From Peronospora farinosa (taxonomy: Eukaryota > Oomycota > Peronosporomycetes > Peronosporales > Peronosporaceae): a stretch of DNA of 64,000 nucleotides. The position numbers were made by a program, and so were the translations under genes. Positions 22,218 to 31,332 of the stretch are shown in pieces. Every line of letters begins with the position of its first letter. The stretch's first letter is position 1. The stretch covers positions 33,443 to 97,442 of the forward strand of contig CANTFK010000362.1 in the NCBI GenBank assembly GCA_947646735.1, given 5' to 3'. The notes below the pieces were generated by a model. It made no database searches and had not been told where the DNA came from. It saw only the letters and a list, made by a program, of their open reading frames with translations.

Positions 22218-22399
22218 CTACTGCGCTCCCGCATTTTCCGACTTGACGGAGATAGCATCAGAACCCGTGCGACGTGCACGGTTCTTCGAACCACCCTTCG
22301 GGTTGGGAGACTTCTTGCTGGCTGCCTTAGCACCAGCAGCAAGTTTGGCATAGCAGCGAGCCATCATATGGCCTCGCTTGCCGCACTTATAGCAGATAA
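22218..22399 (-). pseudogene. Gag zinc knuckle of element B, cut by element C
   Basis: The minus strand encodes a CCHC zinc knuckle, CYKCGKRGHMMARC (C-X2-C-X4-H-X4-C), followed by a Lys/Ala-rich tail. Such knuckles in Gag bind the genomic RNA. The frame upstream is cut by the C-element LTR at 22400; the rest of gag resumes at 30028 on the other side of C. The open frame extends a few codons into the LTR, giving a chance start codon there. Confidence 0.8.
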
Positions 22400-22708
22400 T
22401 GTAACGGGCCAAGGATCTTACACTAAAAGGGCGTTGAGGAAGCGCTCTTAATTTACTCGTAAATATAACTCTGTTTTATTTTTGTTTTAGTTTTAATTCG
22501 CAGTAAGTGCGAATATGTTCCCTAGCTCATGGGAATTACTCAATATGGAAGTCAATTTATTATTGGCTAATTATTGGGTATGGCACCCCAATAATAAACC
22601 AATAATAAAATGACGCGCAGTATCCGCTAATCGGATACTGCCCTATGCCTACTTATGTAATTATGTATTAATCCTATAACTACGTATGTAATAGGTAGAC
22701 TCATTACA
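22400..22708 (-). repeat. 3' LTR of element C
   Basis: This 309-bp block has TG...CA ends and matches 29709-30027 almost exactly. A ten-base indel near the terminus and about five substitutions are visible. It borders element B sequence on the left, where GATAA precedes it. On the right, as read on the minus strand, a purine tract directly precedes it. Confidence 0.9.
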
Positions 22709-22725
22709 TCACCCCCCTCTTTAAG
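22709..22725 (-). promoter_or_regulatory. Polypurine tract of element C
   Basis: Read on the minus strand, the bases next to the 3' LTR are AAAGAGGGGGGTGA. This is the position and composition of the plus-strand primer used in LTR element replication. Confidence 0.7.
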
Positions 22726-22783
22726 TTGCGCTTACCTCAACGTAAGGGAATATTTCTTCTCGACCAACGGCGTAACTCCGAAC

Positions 22784-22809
22784 CTGCTCAGTTAGACTTA
22801 ACTGAGCAG
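22784..22809 (+). promoter_or_regulatory. Perfect palindrome just upstream of the C antisense ORF
   Basis: Arms of ten bases (CTGCTCAGTT and AACTGAGCAG) flank a six-base loop, and the ATG at 22811 follows one base later. The left arm contains CTGCTCAGT, which also occurs just before the ATG of the antisense ORF in element D (48414-48422). The function is unknown: a hairpin in the 5' leader, a protein-binding site or a transcription start element are all possible. Confidence 0.5.
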
Positions 22810-22810
22810 C

Positions 22811-24205
22811 ATGGACACTAGACGCCCACGAAACAATGTCTCTGACAGCCAGAACTGGGAACACCAAGCGACAATCCGTAGAGAGCAGGCGCCGCAGGTC
22901 ATGGATGGGGACTTGAAACCGTGGCGCTTGTATGGTCTTGAAGGAGCTGTCGAACCCGAGCCACTGGAGGTCATGAAGGACCTTTTCACGCGATACCGTA
23001 CAGTGAGAGGCAAGGTGACGAACAACGCATATACCGACGATGCGTTGCAGAGGTCTTGGTGTGCCTTCATCAGGCGCTGGAACGCGAGCCGACGTGAAGG
23101 AACGTCCTCACGTCCAGGTTAGACGGTCGCGAGGGAACGCGATATTGGCGACCTGCGCCGGCGCATCTGTCGTATGACTTGTGACGAGTTTCACCTTTGT
23201 TACGTCCACATTCGTGAGGGATGTCTAACGTGCAACGTGGGCGGGTCGCGACCGGTCCGGCAGGAATGGGACGACTTAGTGTGTGCGCGAGGCATGCCCG
23301 ACCATATTCGTCCATGGATTGCCCGTTATGAGAGAAGCCTTTCGGAGCTCCAGGTGTCCGAGCTACGGCGAGTGAGAACGCGTCCTTACGATCGCCGACG
23401 GCATTCACGTAGCCGAGATCGTCAACCGTATCATCCATATGCTCTCGAGCCTCGTAATAGGTCTCGGTCTCGGATTCGCTCGGGAGGTCGTTGCGGTTTC
23501 GTTGCTCGCGAGCATTACGGCTCGCGAGATCGGGGATGTAACCGTCAGCGTCGGTCGCGACCACCGTCTTTCTACGGGACTCATAGTCCTCGACCACGTC
23601 CGGGACATCTTGGGACAGCGTACTCGATGGCTCCCATGTATCGTCCGCCGGGGAATATCCCAACCAGCGAACCCTGTAATGTTTCTCGACACGCTTCTTC
23701 ATGGGCGCCGAGTTATTACTCGGCGCCTGGGACTTGTGATCCTCGTGATCGGAAATCCGGTCGACAATCCAGCGTCGCGCACCCGATGCATCGACTAATG
23801 GAGGAGGAGCATCACGACGGAAGGCCTCTGGCGATGAGCGCCGATTCTCGTAATCGGGCGCCTGTACAGTCGAATGATGAGCTGCGCCTACTCCGCGCTG
23901 AAGCTGAGGAGTCGAAGAATGCCCTACTTGATGCTCGCGAGATGGCTGAGAGAGCTCAAGATCGTGCGGATGCTGCGACTGAGGCTGCTGAGCGGACTCG
24001 ACGTGAGCAGCTGGTTTTAGTTGAGCGCCTACGTCAACTTGAGACGACTGCGTTCGGAGGGCCCCAGCAGATCGAGTCTGCACGCGTTCGGGCAGGACTT
24101 GGTCCCAGTCGTTGTCAACGTCGTCGTCAAGGGATGTCGGATCTCGAGCCGGCACAGAAGAGCGGGGAAGATTCGAGGGGAGATCCGCCGGCAGGTAAGC
24201 CTTGA
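22811..24205 (+). CDS. Antisense ORF of element C (Arg/Ser-rich, coiled coil)
   Basis: On the strand opposite to gag-pol, a single phase of 465 codons runs from an ATG at 22811 to a stop at 24205, interrupted only by a TAG at 23120-23122. Residues 1-103 contain an acidic helix and a Trp-rich segment (SWCAFIRRWN). After the TAG come a short bridge and a second ATG at 23174. In the second part, residues about 65-131 are rich in Arg with RS and RD dipeptides (RRRHSRSRDR, RNRSRSRIR). Residues about 235-290 form a predicted coiled coil (ELRLLRAEAEESKNALLDA...). The gene begins 103 bp from the 3' LTR and ends inside the opposite-strand integrase C-terminus. I know no family for it. An RNA-binding or nuclear role is suggested only by composition. 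The TAG may be a recent mutation or be read through. Confidence 0.6.
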
Positions 24206-24404
24206 GGCGCCCGACGTAGAACGTCGGGTGCAAACGCATAGATGTAGGTATGTCTAGCGTGTAAGCGTCACCATGCACCTTAACAACCCGAAATGGGCCA
24301 ATATATCTTGGCGCTAACTTATTAGCGCCCAAAGTCGTCACTGAGGTGTTTGGTAATCCACTTGTTGATAACAATACTCTGTCACCTACTCGAAATATCA
24401 ACAC
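23070..24404 (-). CDS. Integrase C-terminus and chromodomain of element C
   Basis: This 444-codon frame is open throughout. Residues 25-70 are the GPF/Y module (LAPRYIGPFRVVKVHGDAYTL ends near residue 50, then HPTFYVGRLKAYLP). Residues about 90-200 are a low-complexity spacer rich in Ser, Gln and Pro. Residues about 210-276 (nucleotides 23577-23777) are a chromodomain: RWIVDRISDHE, then KHYRVRWLGYSPADDTWEP, then a VPDVVEDYE helix. It belongs to pol and is separated from the catalytic integrase by an in-frame stop at 24453. It probably never functions alone. About 1 kb overlaps the antisense ORF on the other strand. Confidence 0.75.
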   Translation of the reverse strand: MLIFRVGDRVLLSTSGLPNTSVTTLGANKLAPRYIGPFRVVKVHGDAYTLDIPTSMRLHPTFYVGRLKAYLPADLPSNLPRSSVPARDPTSLDDDVDNDWDQVLPERVQTRSAGALRTQSSQVDVGAQLKPAAHVESAQQPQSQHPHDLELSQPSREHQVGHSSTPQLQRGVGAAHHSTVQAPDYENRRSSPEAFRRDAPPPLVDASGARRWIVDRISDHEDHKSQAPSNNSAPMKKRVEKHYRVRWLGYSPADDTWEPSSTLSQDVPDVVEDYESRRKTVVATDADGYIPDLASRNAREQRNRNDLPSESETETYYEAREHMDDTVDDLGYVNAVGDRKDAFSLAVARTPGAPKGFSHNGQSMDEYGRACLAHTLSRPIPAGPVATRPRCTLDIPHECGRNKGETRHKSYDRCAGAGRQYRVPSRPSNLDVRTFLHVGSRSSA

Positions 24405-24452
24405 ATTCTTTCGACCTCTTCTGTCTGCATTCTCCTTTTGCTTGTCGACTGC

Positions 24453-25764
24453 CTATTTGAATGCATCACGCACAAAACGCGTGATTCCTTGTCGTAATAG
24501 TAGGAATTCGGTTACTGCAGCCGAACTTACAGGCGACGTATTCTCCTTTGGAGCAAAATTGGCAACGGAAGACGCGATGGAAAGCATCGCGTCAGGAGTC
24601 GATATGTCGTTGTACACGAAATTACCAGTATTAGGTGCATCGGCAGCAATCTTATGCGCATCGTAATCAATCATCAATAGTTTCGGCGCAATTCCATCCG
24701 TAGATACTCCCCCACCAAGCTTGTAGACAGGGTGTTCTGAAGCTGAGAGAGCAAGCAGCGCCGGAACGCAAGAATGCCTCGCGTTGTTAACGAAAAAGGG
24801 CGTCAACCCGGTTGACGCGTGGACAGCATTGTTTATTGCAAACTCTGCAAGTGGAAGAAATGAACTCCATGATGAGAACTATGTTGCATAACTGCGCAAG
24901 ACATCTTCGAGCACTCTGTTCACACGCTCCGTTTGCCCATCCGTCTCTGGATGGGCCGCCGTAGACATAAGCAACCGCGTGCCTAGTAGCTGGAATAATT
25001 CGGCCCAGAAAGCCGAAGTGAAACGCGGGTCACGGTCCGAAACAATAGATTCTGGCAAGCCGTGATGCCTAAAGATAAGATCAATGACGATCTTCGCTGT
25101 CGTCTCCGCCGTAATGTTGGCGGAGACCGGAGCAAAATGCACCATTTTGCTGAATCGATCCACTAGAACCAATACGCCCGTGCGTTTCTGTTCATCCGGT
25201 GGAAGGCCAAAGATAAAATCCATGCTGACCGAGCGCCAGGCTTCCGTAGCAATCGGAAGCGGACGAAATGGGGCTTGTGAAGACGGCGCAGGCTTCACAC
25301 GCTGACAGGTTTCACAGGAGCGCACCCATTTCTGGATGTATTTATACATTCGCGGCCAGAAGAATACGCGAGAAATAGTTGCAAACGTCTTCTCGCGACC
25401 CAGGTGTCCGCCAGCTGGGCTGTCGTGAAATTCATGAACCAATCGGGCTCGAAGGTCGTCATCAGCAGGGATGACGACACGCGGGGAATCAAAGACGTCC
25501 ATCGTGTACGTCAGCAACGGACCACCAAGCGCGTAACGCTTGATGTTTGTCGCGTGTTGGTTTCGTCAACTTCGCGAGTAATTTTTCGCTCGGGTCCCTG
25601 AGATAGTTGATGATTCCTGCATAGAAGGAATCATTCGCGTAGGATTCAGCGATCTGAGTTTGGATCGATAGCACGGGGGTCGAAATCATCGCATTAAGCC
25701 CCAGCCCAATACAACACGCACAGGTATCTTCGTCGTCATCAACATACTCCGTTTGATGACCCAT
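24453..25764 (-). pseudogene. Integrase catalytic region of element C
   Basis: Three frames cover this region. 25489-25764 is the RNase H-integrase tether. 24879-25517 holds the zinc-binding HHCC (HEFHDSPAGGHLG ... CETCQRVKP) and the DDE core: MDFIFGLPPD for the first Asp, VSDRDPRF for the second, and TDGQTERVNRV for the Glu, so the catalytic triad is complete. 24453-24806 continues the core C-terminus. Breaks are a frameshift near 25530, a TAG at 24879-24881 and a stop at 24453. The domain is recognisable and full length, but it is not expressed as one product. Confidence 0.85.
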
Positions 25765-25833
25765 ATCACGCCGAGGATCGTAATCAGGACGACGAGAAAG
25801 CGCGTCAGCGAGAATGTTATTCTTGCCAGGCTT

Positions 25834-27584
25834 TTAATGCACCACAAAATTATACTCGGCAAAAAATGACAACCACCGTGCCATACGCTGGGACAAGTGA
25901 GGACTCTTGACGGCGATACGCAATGATGCGTGATCTATGTAGATAGAAAACATCTTTTCGCCGAGCAAATATACTCTAAACTTGATTAGCGCGTAACGCA
26001 TAGCCAAAAGTTCCTTATCGTGTACCGGATAATTTTTCTCGGCAGGTTTCATTTGTCGTGATTGAAAACTCACGACGCGCTCTCGACCCTCGTCATCAAA
26101 TTGCATGAGAGCACATCCTATAGCGAAATTGCTCGCGTCGCACACGACGTGGAATGACTTAGAGTCATCAGGTAACATCAGCACCGGTTCCTCGGACAAG
26201 CTCTTCTTTACGGAGTCGAAGGCAGATTGATGTTCTGCCGTCCATAACCATACTGAATCTTTCTTGAGCAAAGTCGATAATGGCTGAATTAGCTCAGCAT
26301 AGTTCTTCGTATACTTATGCAAGTAATTCGCCAGACCGAGCCATTGACGTAATTCAGTTTGGTTTCTGGGCGTTGGCCAGGAACAGATCGATGAGATCTT
26401 CTCAGGATCAGTGCGGACACCTTCCTTGCTGACGTAGCAACCGAGTACTGGAATCTCGGGAGCGCAGAAGACACATTTCTTCAAATTCGCATACAATTTA
26501 TTCTCGCGCATAACTTGAAACACCTGCTTCAAGTGTCGAAGGTGTACCTCCGTAGCGCTGAGCTTTTGCTCAGCGCGGCTGTGAACGAAAATGTCGTCAA
26601 AGTAGCTCGGTTCAAAGTCGCGAAGTGGGCGAAGTACTTGTGTCACCATCCGATTGAACGTAGCTGGAGCATTCTTAAGGCCTTGTGGCATGACTAACCA
26701 CTCCCAAAGCATCCCGCTTGGGGTGCTGACCGCAGTGAACGGAATGTCACTGTCCCTCATGAGGATCTGATAGAAACCGTCTGTCAATCTACGGCGCTGT
26801 AGATCTCGCTCCCGGACATGGTTTTTAATACCATGTCTTTTCGAGGAATAGGCGTTTGAGCCGGGATCGTGGCGTCATTCAGCTTGTTGAAGGCGTGCAC
26901 AATGCGCCAACCGCCGGTGGCTTTCTTCACACAGAAAGTCGGACTCGAATGTGGCGAGATACTCTCGCGGACATGGCCAGCCTTGCGGCGACCCTCGAAA
27001 AAATCATCAATAGCGATGACTTGGTCGCGCGGTAACGGCCACTGCCGCGTCACGCAATATTTCGATCCTGGCACGAGATCTATCTCGTGCCGCACACCAC
27101 GATCGGCCGAAGAGCTCAGCTGGACTTGTCTCCGGAAAAAAGTCGGCGTTCTCACGGCGATATCGTATACAGGGTTGCCCGAAGCACGAAGAGCATCCCA
27201 AGACTGTGCCGCGAAGCGTTCTTCGCGCGCTGATTTAGGCTCGGCGCTCTTCGGGCGAGCCTCCAGAACTTCTTCATTGGCTGCTTCGGTGGCTAAAACG
27301 ATGCACACTTGCTCGATGTCGCCGTCCTTGAGGTCATGAAGGAAGTCTTGCCATGTAAGGTCTGGCAGAGATGTGATATCTGCAGCAGTGCACGGTGGAC
27401 TCGCTACCTCAATGTAGCGGCCACGATGTGGGGATCCCTCCACATATTCAAGCGCGCATACGGATTCCGTCACTACGGAATCAAATGTATCAGCATCTTG
27501 ACGTGAATTTCGTCGTCTCGGTGATCGGCGTGCTCCTTTCTTGCGTTTTCTCTTGCGTCTCGAGCCCCTTCTCGATACTGGCAC
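25834..27584 (-). pseudogene. Reverse transcriptase and RNase H of element C
   Basis: Frame 26784-27584 holds a basic linker (RRKRKRKKGARR), then the RT fingers: RHEIDLVPGSKYCVTRQWPL and SPHSSPTFCVKKATGGW. The second frame, 25834-26787, has TDGFYQILMRD, SGMLWEWLVMPQGLKNAPATF and the catalytic PSYFDDIFVH. The RNase H follows with VCDASNFAIGCALMQ, DKELLAMRYALIKF and YIDHASLRIAV. The junction at about 26786 lacks one base, which separates the first catalytic Asp from its downstream Thr/Asp-Gly. A stop at 25834 ends the RNase H early, before the tether. All motifs are otherwise well preserved, so the inactivation looks recent. Confidence 0.9.
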
Positions 27585-27602
27585 GTCGCTATCACAAGAA
27601 AA

Positions 27603-28145
27603 TTATGTACCCCCCTCTAGACGTGGGAGCTCTGTCTCCACCACGTCGGTCTCATGCGGATCCGTAGTCCGCCCATTCTCGTCAATCAAAAGCGGGAGCT
27701 CGTCTTCGACCGCTCCACTTGTTTGAGGGAGTCCCTGCTCGACCGCCTCGATATTTATCGGGAGCCTCTGCTCGTCCGATGTGCTTGTATGCGGGAGCCC
27801 CTGCTCGACCGCCTCATTGAGAATCGGGAACCCCCGTTCGACCGATGTCTGTGTGTGCGGGAACCGCTGTTCAGCCGCCTCGTTGTGAATCGGGAACCCC
27901 TGTTCGACCGATGTCTGTGTATGCGGGAACCGCTGTCCGACCGCCTCGTTGTGCATCGGGAACCACTGTTCGACCGATGTCTGTGTATGCGGGAACCTCT
28001 GTTTGACCGCCTCGTTCTGTGGCTCCGTCAGTGTAACGGAACATACTGCGCACAGAGAGCCATCGATCTCTCTGTGTTGACTACTAGTCGTGGCGAGTTC
28101 GTTCACGACCCTGATGTGAGGCCAATCGGATGAAGCGACCAACAA
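27603..28145 (-). pseudogene. Protease-RT linker of element C with 22-residue repeats
   Basis: The frame continues from the protease region in another phase. It contains five tandem copies of a 22-residue unit (66 bp, 27687-28016) of the form NEAVEQRFPHTQTSVEQGFP, the last two more diverged. The unit is acidic and Gln/Thr-rich, with no known function. Elements B and D have a Ser/Thr/Gln-rich linker with shorter repeats in the same position, so a repetitive tether between protease and RT may be usual in this group. Confidence 0.7.
27687..28016 (-). repeat. 66-bp tandem repeats in the element C linker
   Basis: Five head-to-tail copies, in frame, so each encodes 22 residues. The first three copies are nearly identical and the last two are diverged. 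Confidence 0.8.
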
Positions 28146-28642
28146 ATGAGTAACACTTCACTGACGTCATAACCGCTTCGTCTTTTGACGGAACGAGATA
28201 GCCAATCTATCTTCGGCTGATACCGTGACAGCCACGGTATCCCAAGTATGCAATCAAATGCATAGTTCATCTCGTACACCAAAAATTCGTCGTTGCTCTG
28301 GAAACCGTCGAAAGTGTACGGTAAAACCACTGTTTTACGCGAGACACGTTTTGATTGTCCATCGGCAAGTTTGACAACGATTTTACCTGGACCTTCTCGA
28401 ACCGTGACAGTCGACGGGAGAAGGGACAAACAGGATACACGAAAGAAGTTGTTGGAAGCGCCAGAATCCAACAACGCTCTAATTGTTCGCTTCACTCCAG
28501 CGACGATGAGACTGATAATAATCAGTCTCGAATCATCGCGCATGGTGGTGGCATTGAAGTGGGTATGAATCAATTTGGGGCTAGGAGCCCGAGCTGCCAC
28601 TTGAGTACTCGGGGCTCCATTTCTGCCGGTAGGGCGCCCCAA
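28103..28642 (-). CDS. Aspartic protease of element C
   Basis: This 179-codon frame contains the retropepsin active site LLDSGASNNFF near residue 59, a hydrophobic core (KIVVKLADGQSKRV) and the second conserved region CILGIPWLSRYQPKIDW near residue 132, as in other Ty3 proteases. Retropepsins mature the Gag-Pol polyprotein as dimers. The frame overlaps no part of gag: gag ends at 28645 with a stop directly before it. The two are in different phases or separated by a stop, so translation would need recoding or the element is broken here. Confidence 0.75.
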   Translation of the reverse strand: MGRPTGRNGAPSTQVAARAPSPKLIHTHFNATTMRDDSRLIIISLIVAGVKRTIRALLDSGASNNFFRVSCLSLLPSTVTVREGPGKIVVKLADGQSKRVSRKTVVLPYTFDGFQSNDEFLVYEMNYAFDCILGIPWLSRYQPKIDWLSRSVKRRSGYDVSEVLLICWSLHPIGLTSGS

Positions 28643-28644
28643 GC

Positions 28645-29690
28645 CTACTGGAACCGCTCGTTTTTTGGCGGGACCACCGACGACACAGCGTCTCCTCGTG
28701 AGACAGCTGTGTTCATCGTCACCGGCGCAGGTGCACGACAGACAGCCGCACGATGGCCTGTTCTACCACAACGAAAACACTTCATCGTGTTAGGATTGCG
28801 AATGTCGCGGCTTAATGATTTGCCACGACCACGAGAGGAATCAATTGCATTAATTTCCATGGGCTCTGGGCCAGACGTCCGGGGATGTTGTGACGCTGCG
28901 TGCAGGTACGACGACGCGACAGTGTAATCCTCACGAAGCGCGAGGGCAAATGCCTCCTCGAGGGACTTTGGCTCAGCACGTGTGAGGCAGTAACGCGTCA
29001 TGCCCTCTTGCATTCCAAAAATAAAGACATGGACTTGTGAAGCCATGTCAATTGGCTGCGTGGTAATGCACGAAGCAAGATGACGTGTCTTCTGCACGTA
29101 GTCACGCATCGACAGCTTGCCCTGTCGGAGTGAGAAGAAATCTGCACGCAAGCGAGATTCATCTTGAGGAGGCTCGAAAGCCAGTCGTAAGTCACGCTGA
29201 ATATCGTCCAGCGTAGGAAACGCCGACTCATCTACGACGAGCTTTCCGAGAGCCCATTCCTTGGCTTTGCCGGCAAGACGAGACAACAGGAAATTGACCT
29301 TGGCCGTCGGAGTGTCAATTAATCTTGACGCTATTGCAATATCCACCTCGCGAAACCAGCGATTGAGGGGGAGACGATCCGGACCATCACCGGAGTACGT
29401 TGACGTCTCCATCTTGATAGCGACATGGTGCGAAGTGCGCGAGGGAGTCAATACTCGCCGATTCGCTTCGGCAAGCTCGCGCACCATATAGTCTTGGATG
29501 GTGGCACGTTGATCACAGGCGTCGCTGTGCTCAGCAGCGACGTCACAATAGTTTCACCAGACACCGCCGCGAGGCGATGTAGTGCCTGCCACTCTACCGA
29601 GGTGAGATGTGGAAAATCAGAATGCTCCAGCGAGACCGCTGGAGCCACCGAAGACGCCCATGTTCATCTCGAATCTGGTCATTGAAAGGA
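28645..29690 (-). pseudogene. Gag of element C
   Basis: The main frame (28645-29487, 280 codons from an ATG at 29487) contains a Ty3-type capsid region: [32 protein letters not shown] and [17 protein letters not shown], ending with [14 protein letters not shown] zinc knuckle [14 protein letters not shown] follows at about residue 237. Upstream to about 29690 the reading continues in other phases (MNMGVFGG..., then [19 protein letters not shown]), so the N-terminus is frameshifted. The capsid and knuckle themselves look intact. Confidence 0.8.
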
Positions 29691-29706
29691 CTACGAAGTG
29701 CTACCA
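29691..29706 (-). promoter_or_regulatory. Primer-binding site of element C
   Basis: Read on the minus strand, two bases after the 5' LTR comes TGGTAGCACTTCGTAG. The TGG start and position fit a tRNA primer-binding site. The first eight bases agree with an initiator-Met acceptor of TGCTACCA type, but the rest is not checked. Elements B (TGGCAGCACTCGTAG) and D (TGGTAGCACTAGTAG) share it. Confidence 0.6.
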
Positions 29707-29708
29707 GG

Positions 29709-30027
29709 TGTAACGGGCTAAGGACCCGTTACCGTCTTACACTAAAAGGGCGTTGAGGAAGCGCTCTTAATTTACTCGTAAATATAACTCTGTTTTATTT
29801 TTGTTTTAGTTTTAATTCGCAGTAAGTGCGAATATGTTCCCTAGCTCATGGGAACCACTCAATATGGAAGTCAATTTATTATTGGCTAATTATTGGGTAT
29901 GGCACCCCAATAATAAACCAATAATAAAATGACGCGCAGTATCCGCTAATCAAATACTGCCCTATGCCTACTTATGTAATTATGTATTAATCCTATAACT
30001 ACTTATGTAATAGGTAGACCCATTACA
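29709..30027 (-). repeat. 5' LTR of element C
   Basis: This 319-bp block with TG...CA ends matches the 3' LTR at 22400-22708, apart from an extra CCGTTACCGT-like ten-base insert and a few substitutions. It borders element B gag at 30028. Confidence 0.9.
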
Positions 30028-30602
30028 GATGACATCTGCATTGCCTAACTCCATAGGAATGGCATCAGACTTCTCGGACGCGGCCTGTAATAGGCTGTTG
30101 CCGAGGCGCTGTTGTAGGATTGCTCCTCAACTAAGGCAATGTCAATTGCCTCTTCAATAGTCGCTGGCATCTTTCTAAAAAGAGCCTGATGCGATGGGCA
30201 GTGCCTCAGTCCATTCATGAACGTGGCCACCTTGATACGCTCTGGTATCGGTTCCCCATTTTGGACGCCGACAGCGAACGCATCTCCTGCACAAATTCTT
30301 GCAGAGAGCGTTTCGCCTGTCGTGCTCCAAAGAAGCGCGCCTTAAGCAACACTTCGGTGTTAGGCTGCTGATACATGGCGCGAATCTTTGCCTTAAAGAT
30401 CGCCCATGATGGAAATGCATCAGCGTTTGCCGTAAACGCAGAGCAAGCCCACTCTGACGCCCTACCACGCAAATCTAAAATGGCATACGACACCATTCTG
30501 GTGTCGTCTTCGATGAGCTGCGCCATACCGCATTGCTCCTCGGCTATAGGCCAGAGGACAATCGTATGAGGGGCAGTCCCATTAAACTTCGGAGGGTCCA
30601 TC
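30028..30602 (-). pseudogene. Gag middle part of element B
   Basis: The minus strand aligns with D gag (54300-54870). It reads MDPPKFNGTAPHTIV, RMVSYAILDLRGRASEWA, FPSWAIFKAKIRAMYQ and then AKRSLQEFVQEMRSL: the Ty3 capsid order. A frame change near 30230 leads to FRKMPATIEEAIDIALVEE. The segment is bounded on one side by element C (TSD base 30028) and on the other by the solo LTR (30603). It joins to the knuckle at 22218-22399 once C is disregarded. Confidence 0.75.
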
Positions 30603-30910
30603 TGTAATGGGTCTACCTAGTTATAGGATTAATACATAATTACAAAAGTAGGCATAGGGCAGTACCCGATTAGCGGATACTGCGCGTCATTTTATTATTG
30701 GTTTATTATTGGGGTGCCATACCCAATAATTAGCCAATAATAAATTGACTTCCATATTGAGTAATTCCCATGAGCTAGGGAACATATTCGCACTTACTGC
30801 GAATTAAAACTAAAACAAAAATAAAACAGAGTTATATTTACGAGTAAATTAAGAGCGCTTCCTCAACGCCCTTTTAGTGTAAGACGGTAACGGGTCCTTA
30901 GCCCGTTACA
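30603..30910 (+). repeat. Solo LTR of the element C family in element B gag
   Basis: The 308-bp block has TG...CA ends and is the reverse complement of the C LTRs as written, with a deletion of about 14-16 bp near the left end. It is flanked by a perfect 5-bp duplication CCATC (30598-30602 and 30911-30915). Element D keeps the empty site around 54865 (GGTCCATCCGAATGG). LTR-LTR recombination after insertion explains the loss of the interior. Confidence 0.9.
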
Positions 30911-31332
30911 CCATCCGAATGGGCCTCGGTTGAGTAGGCCTGGTAGAGAGCGTCTCAACAGTTCTGTTGAGCGCCTCATTACGTGCCTGCTCAAGCCTAA
31001 GCTTATCCTGAGTCTTATTGATGGACTCAGCGGTGGCTTGGCTGTTTACCTCGGACGCGTTTCTACGCTTTCCGAGCAGAAACGCCTCGAATTTTCCCAA
31101 CTGAGCAACATGTAGTTCAGGAGGACAATGCAAGATGCTGTCCAGGGCTTTTTCACCAAGTCCCTGCGCCAAATGCTCTGCCAACTCCCTATGATGTTGG
31201 GAGAGGTGAGGGAAGTCTCCCCGCTCCCAACACCATAGGGAGTTGGCAGAGCATTATCATATTGAGGGCCATTCGTAGCCATACGCACGCTCAGAGATAC
31301 GGGTCGTGGTAAGGACTACGAGTGCTGCCAAG
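30911..31332 (-). pseudogene. Gag N-terminus and leader of element B
   Basis: The minus strand reads an N-terminal Gag segment shared with D: SLTSPNIIGSWQSIW, ILHCPPELHVAQL, RRNASEVNSQATAESI and a coiled-coil-like LRLEQARNEALNRTVETL. The phase changes between frames 31046-31288 and 30906-31184. A primer-binding site (minus TGGCAGCACTCGTAG) lies at about 31316-31330, next to the LTR. Confidence 0.7.

Larger units (their letters stand above)
22400..30027 (-). mobile_element. Element C, complete Ty3/gypsy chromovirus nested in element B
   Basis: The 7.6-kb unit has two nearly identical LTRs of about 310-320 bp. Between them, on the minus strand, lie PBS, gag with CCHC knuckle, protease, a repeat-containing linker, RT, RNase H, integrase and chromodomain, and then a polypurine tract. 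The flanks are GATAA (22395-22399) and GATGA (30028-30032), a 5-bp target-site duplication with one mismatch. The empty site is seen in element D near 54295. Gag-pol contains at least six lesions: breaks in the gag N-terminus, a 1-base deletion near 26786, a stop at 25834, a frameshift near 25530 and stops at 24879 and 24453. An antisense frame (22811-24205) is almost intact. Confidence 0.9.

Noticed and set aside
27654..28133. Plus frame with REPLxDRL-type repeats
   Set aside because: The repeats are the other strand of the 66-bp repeats in the C linker; the sense frame is part of pol.
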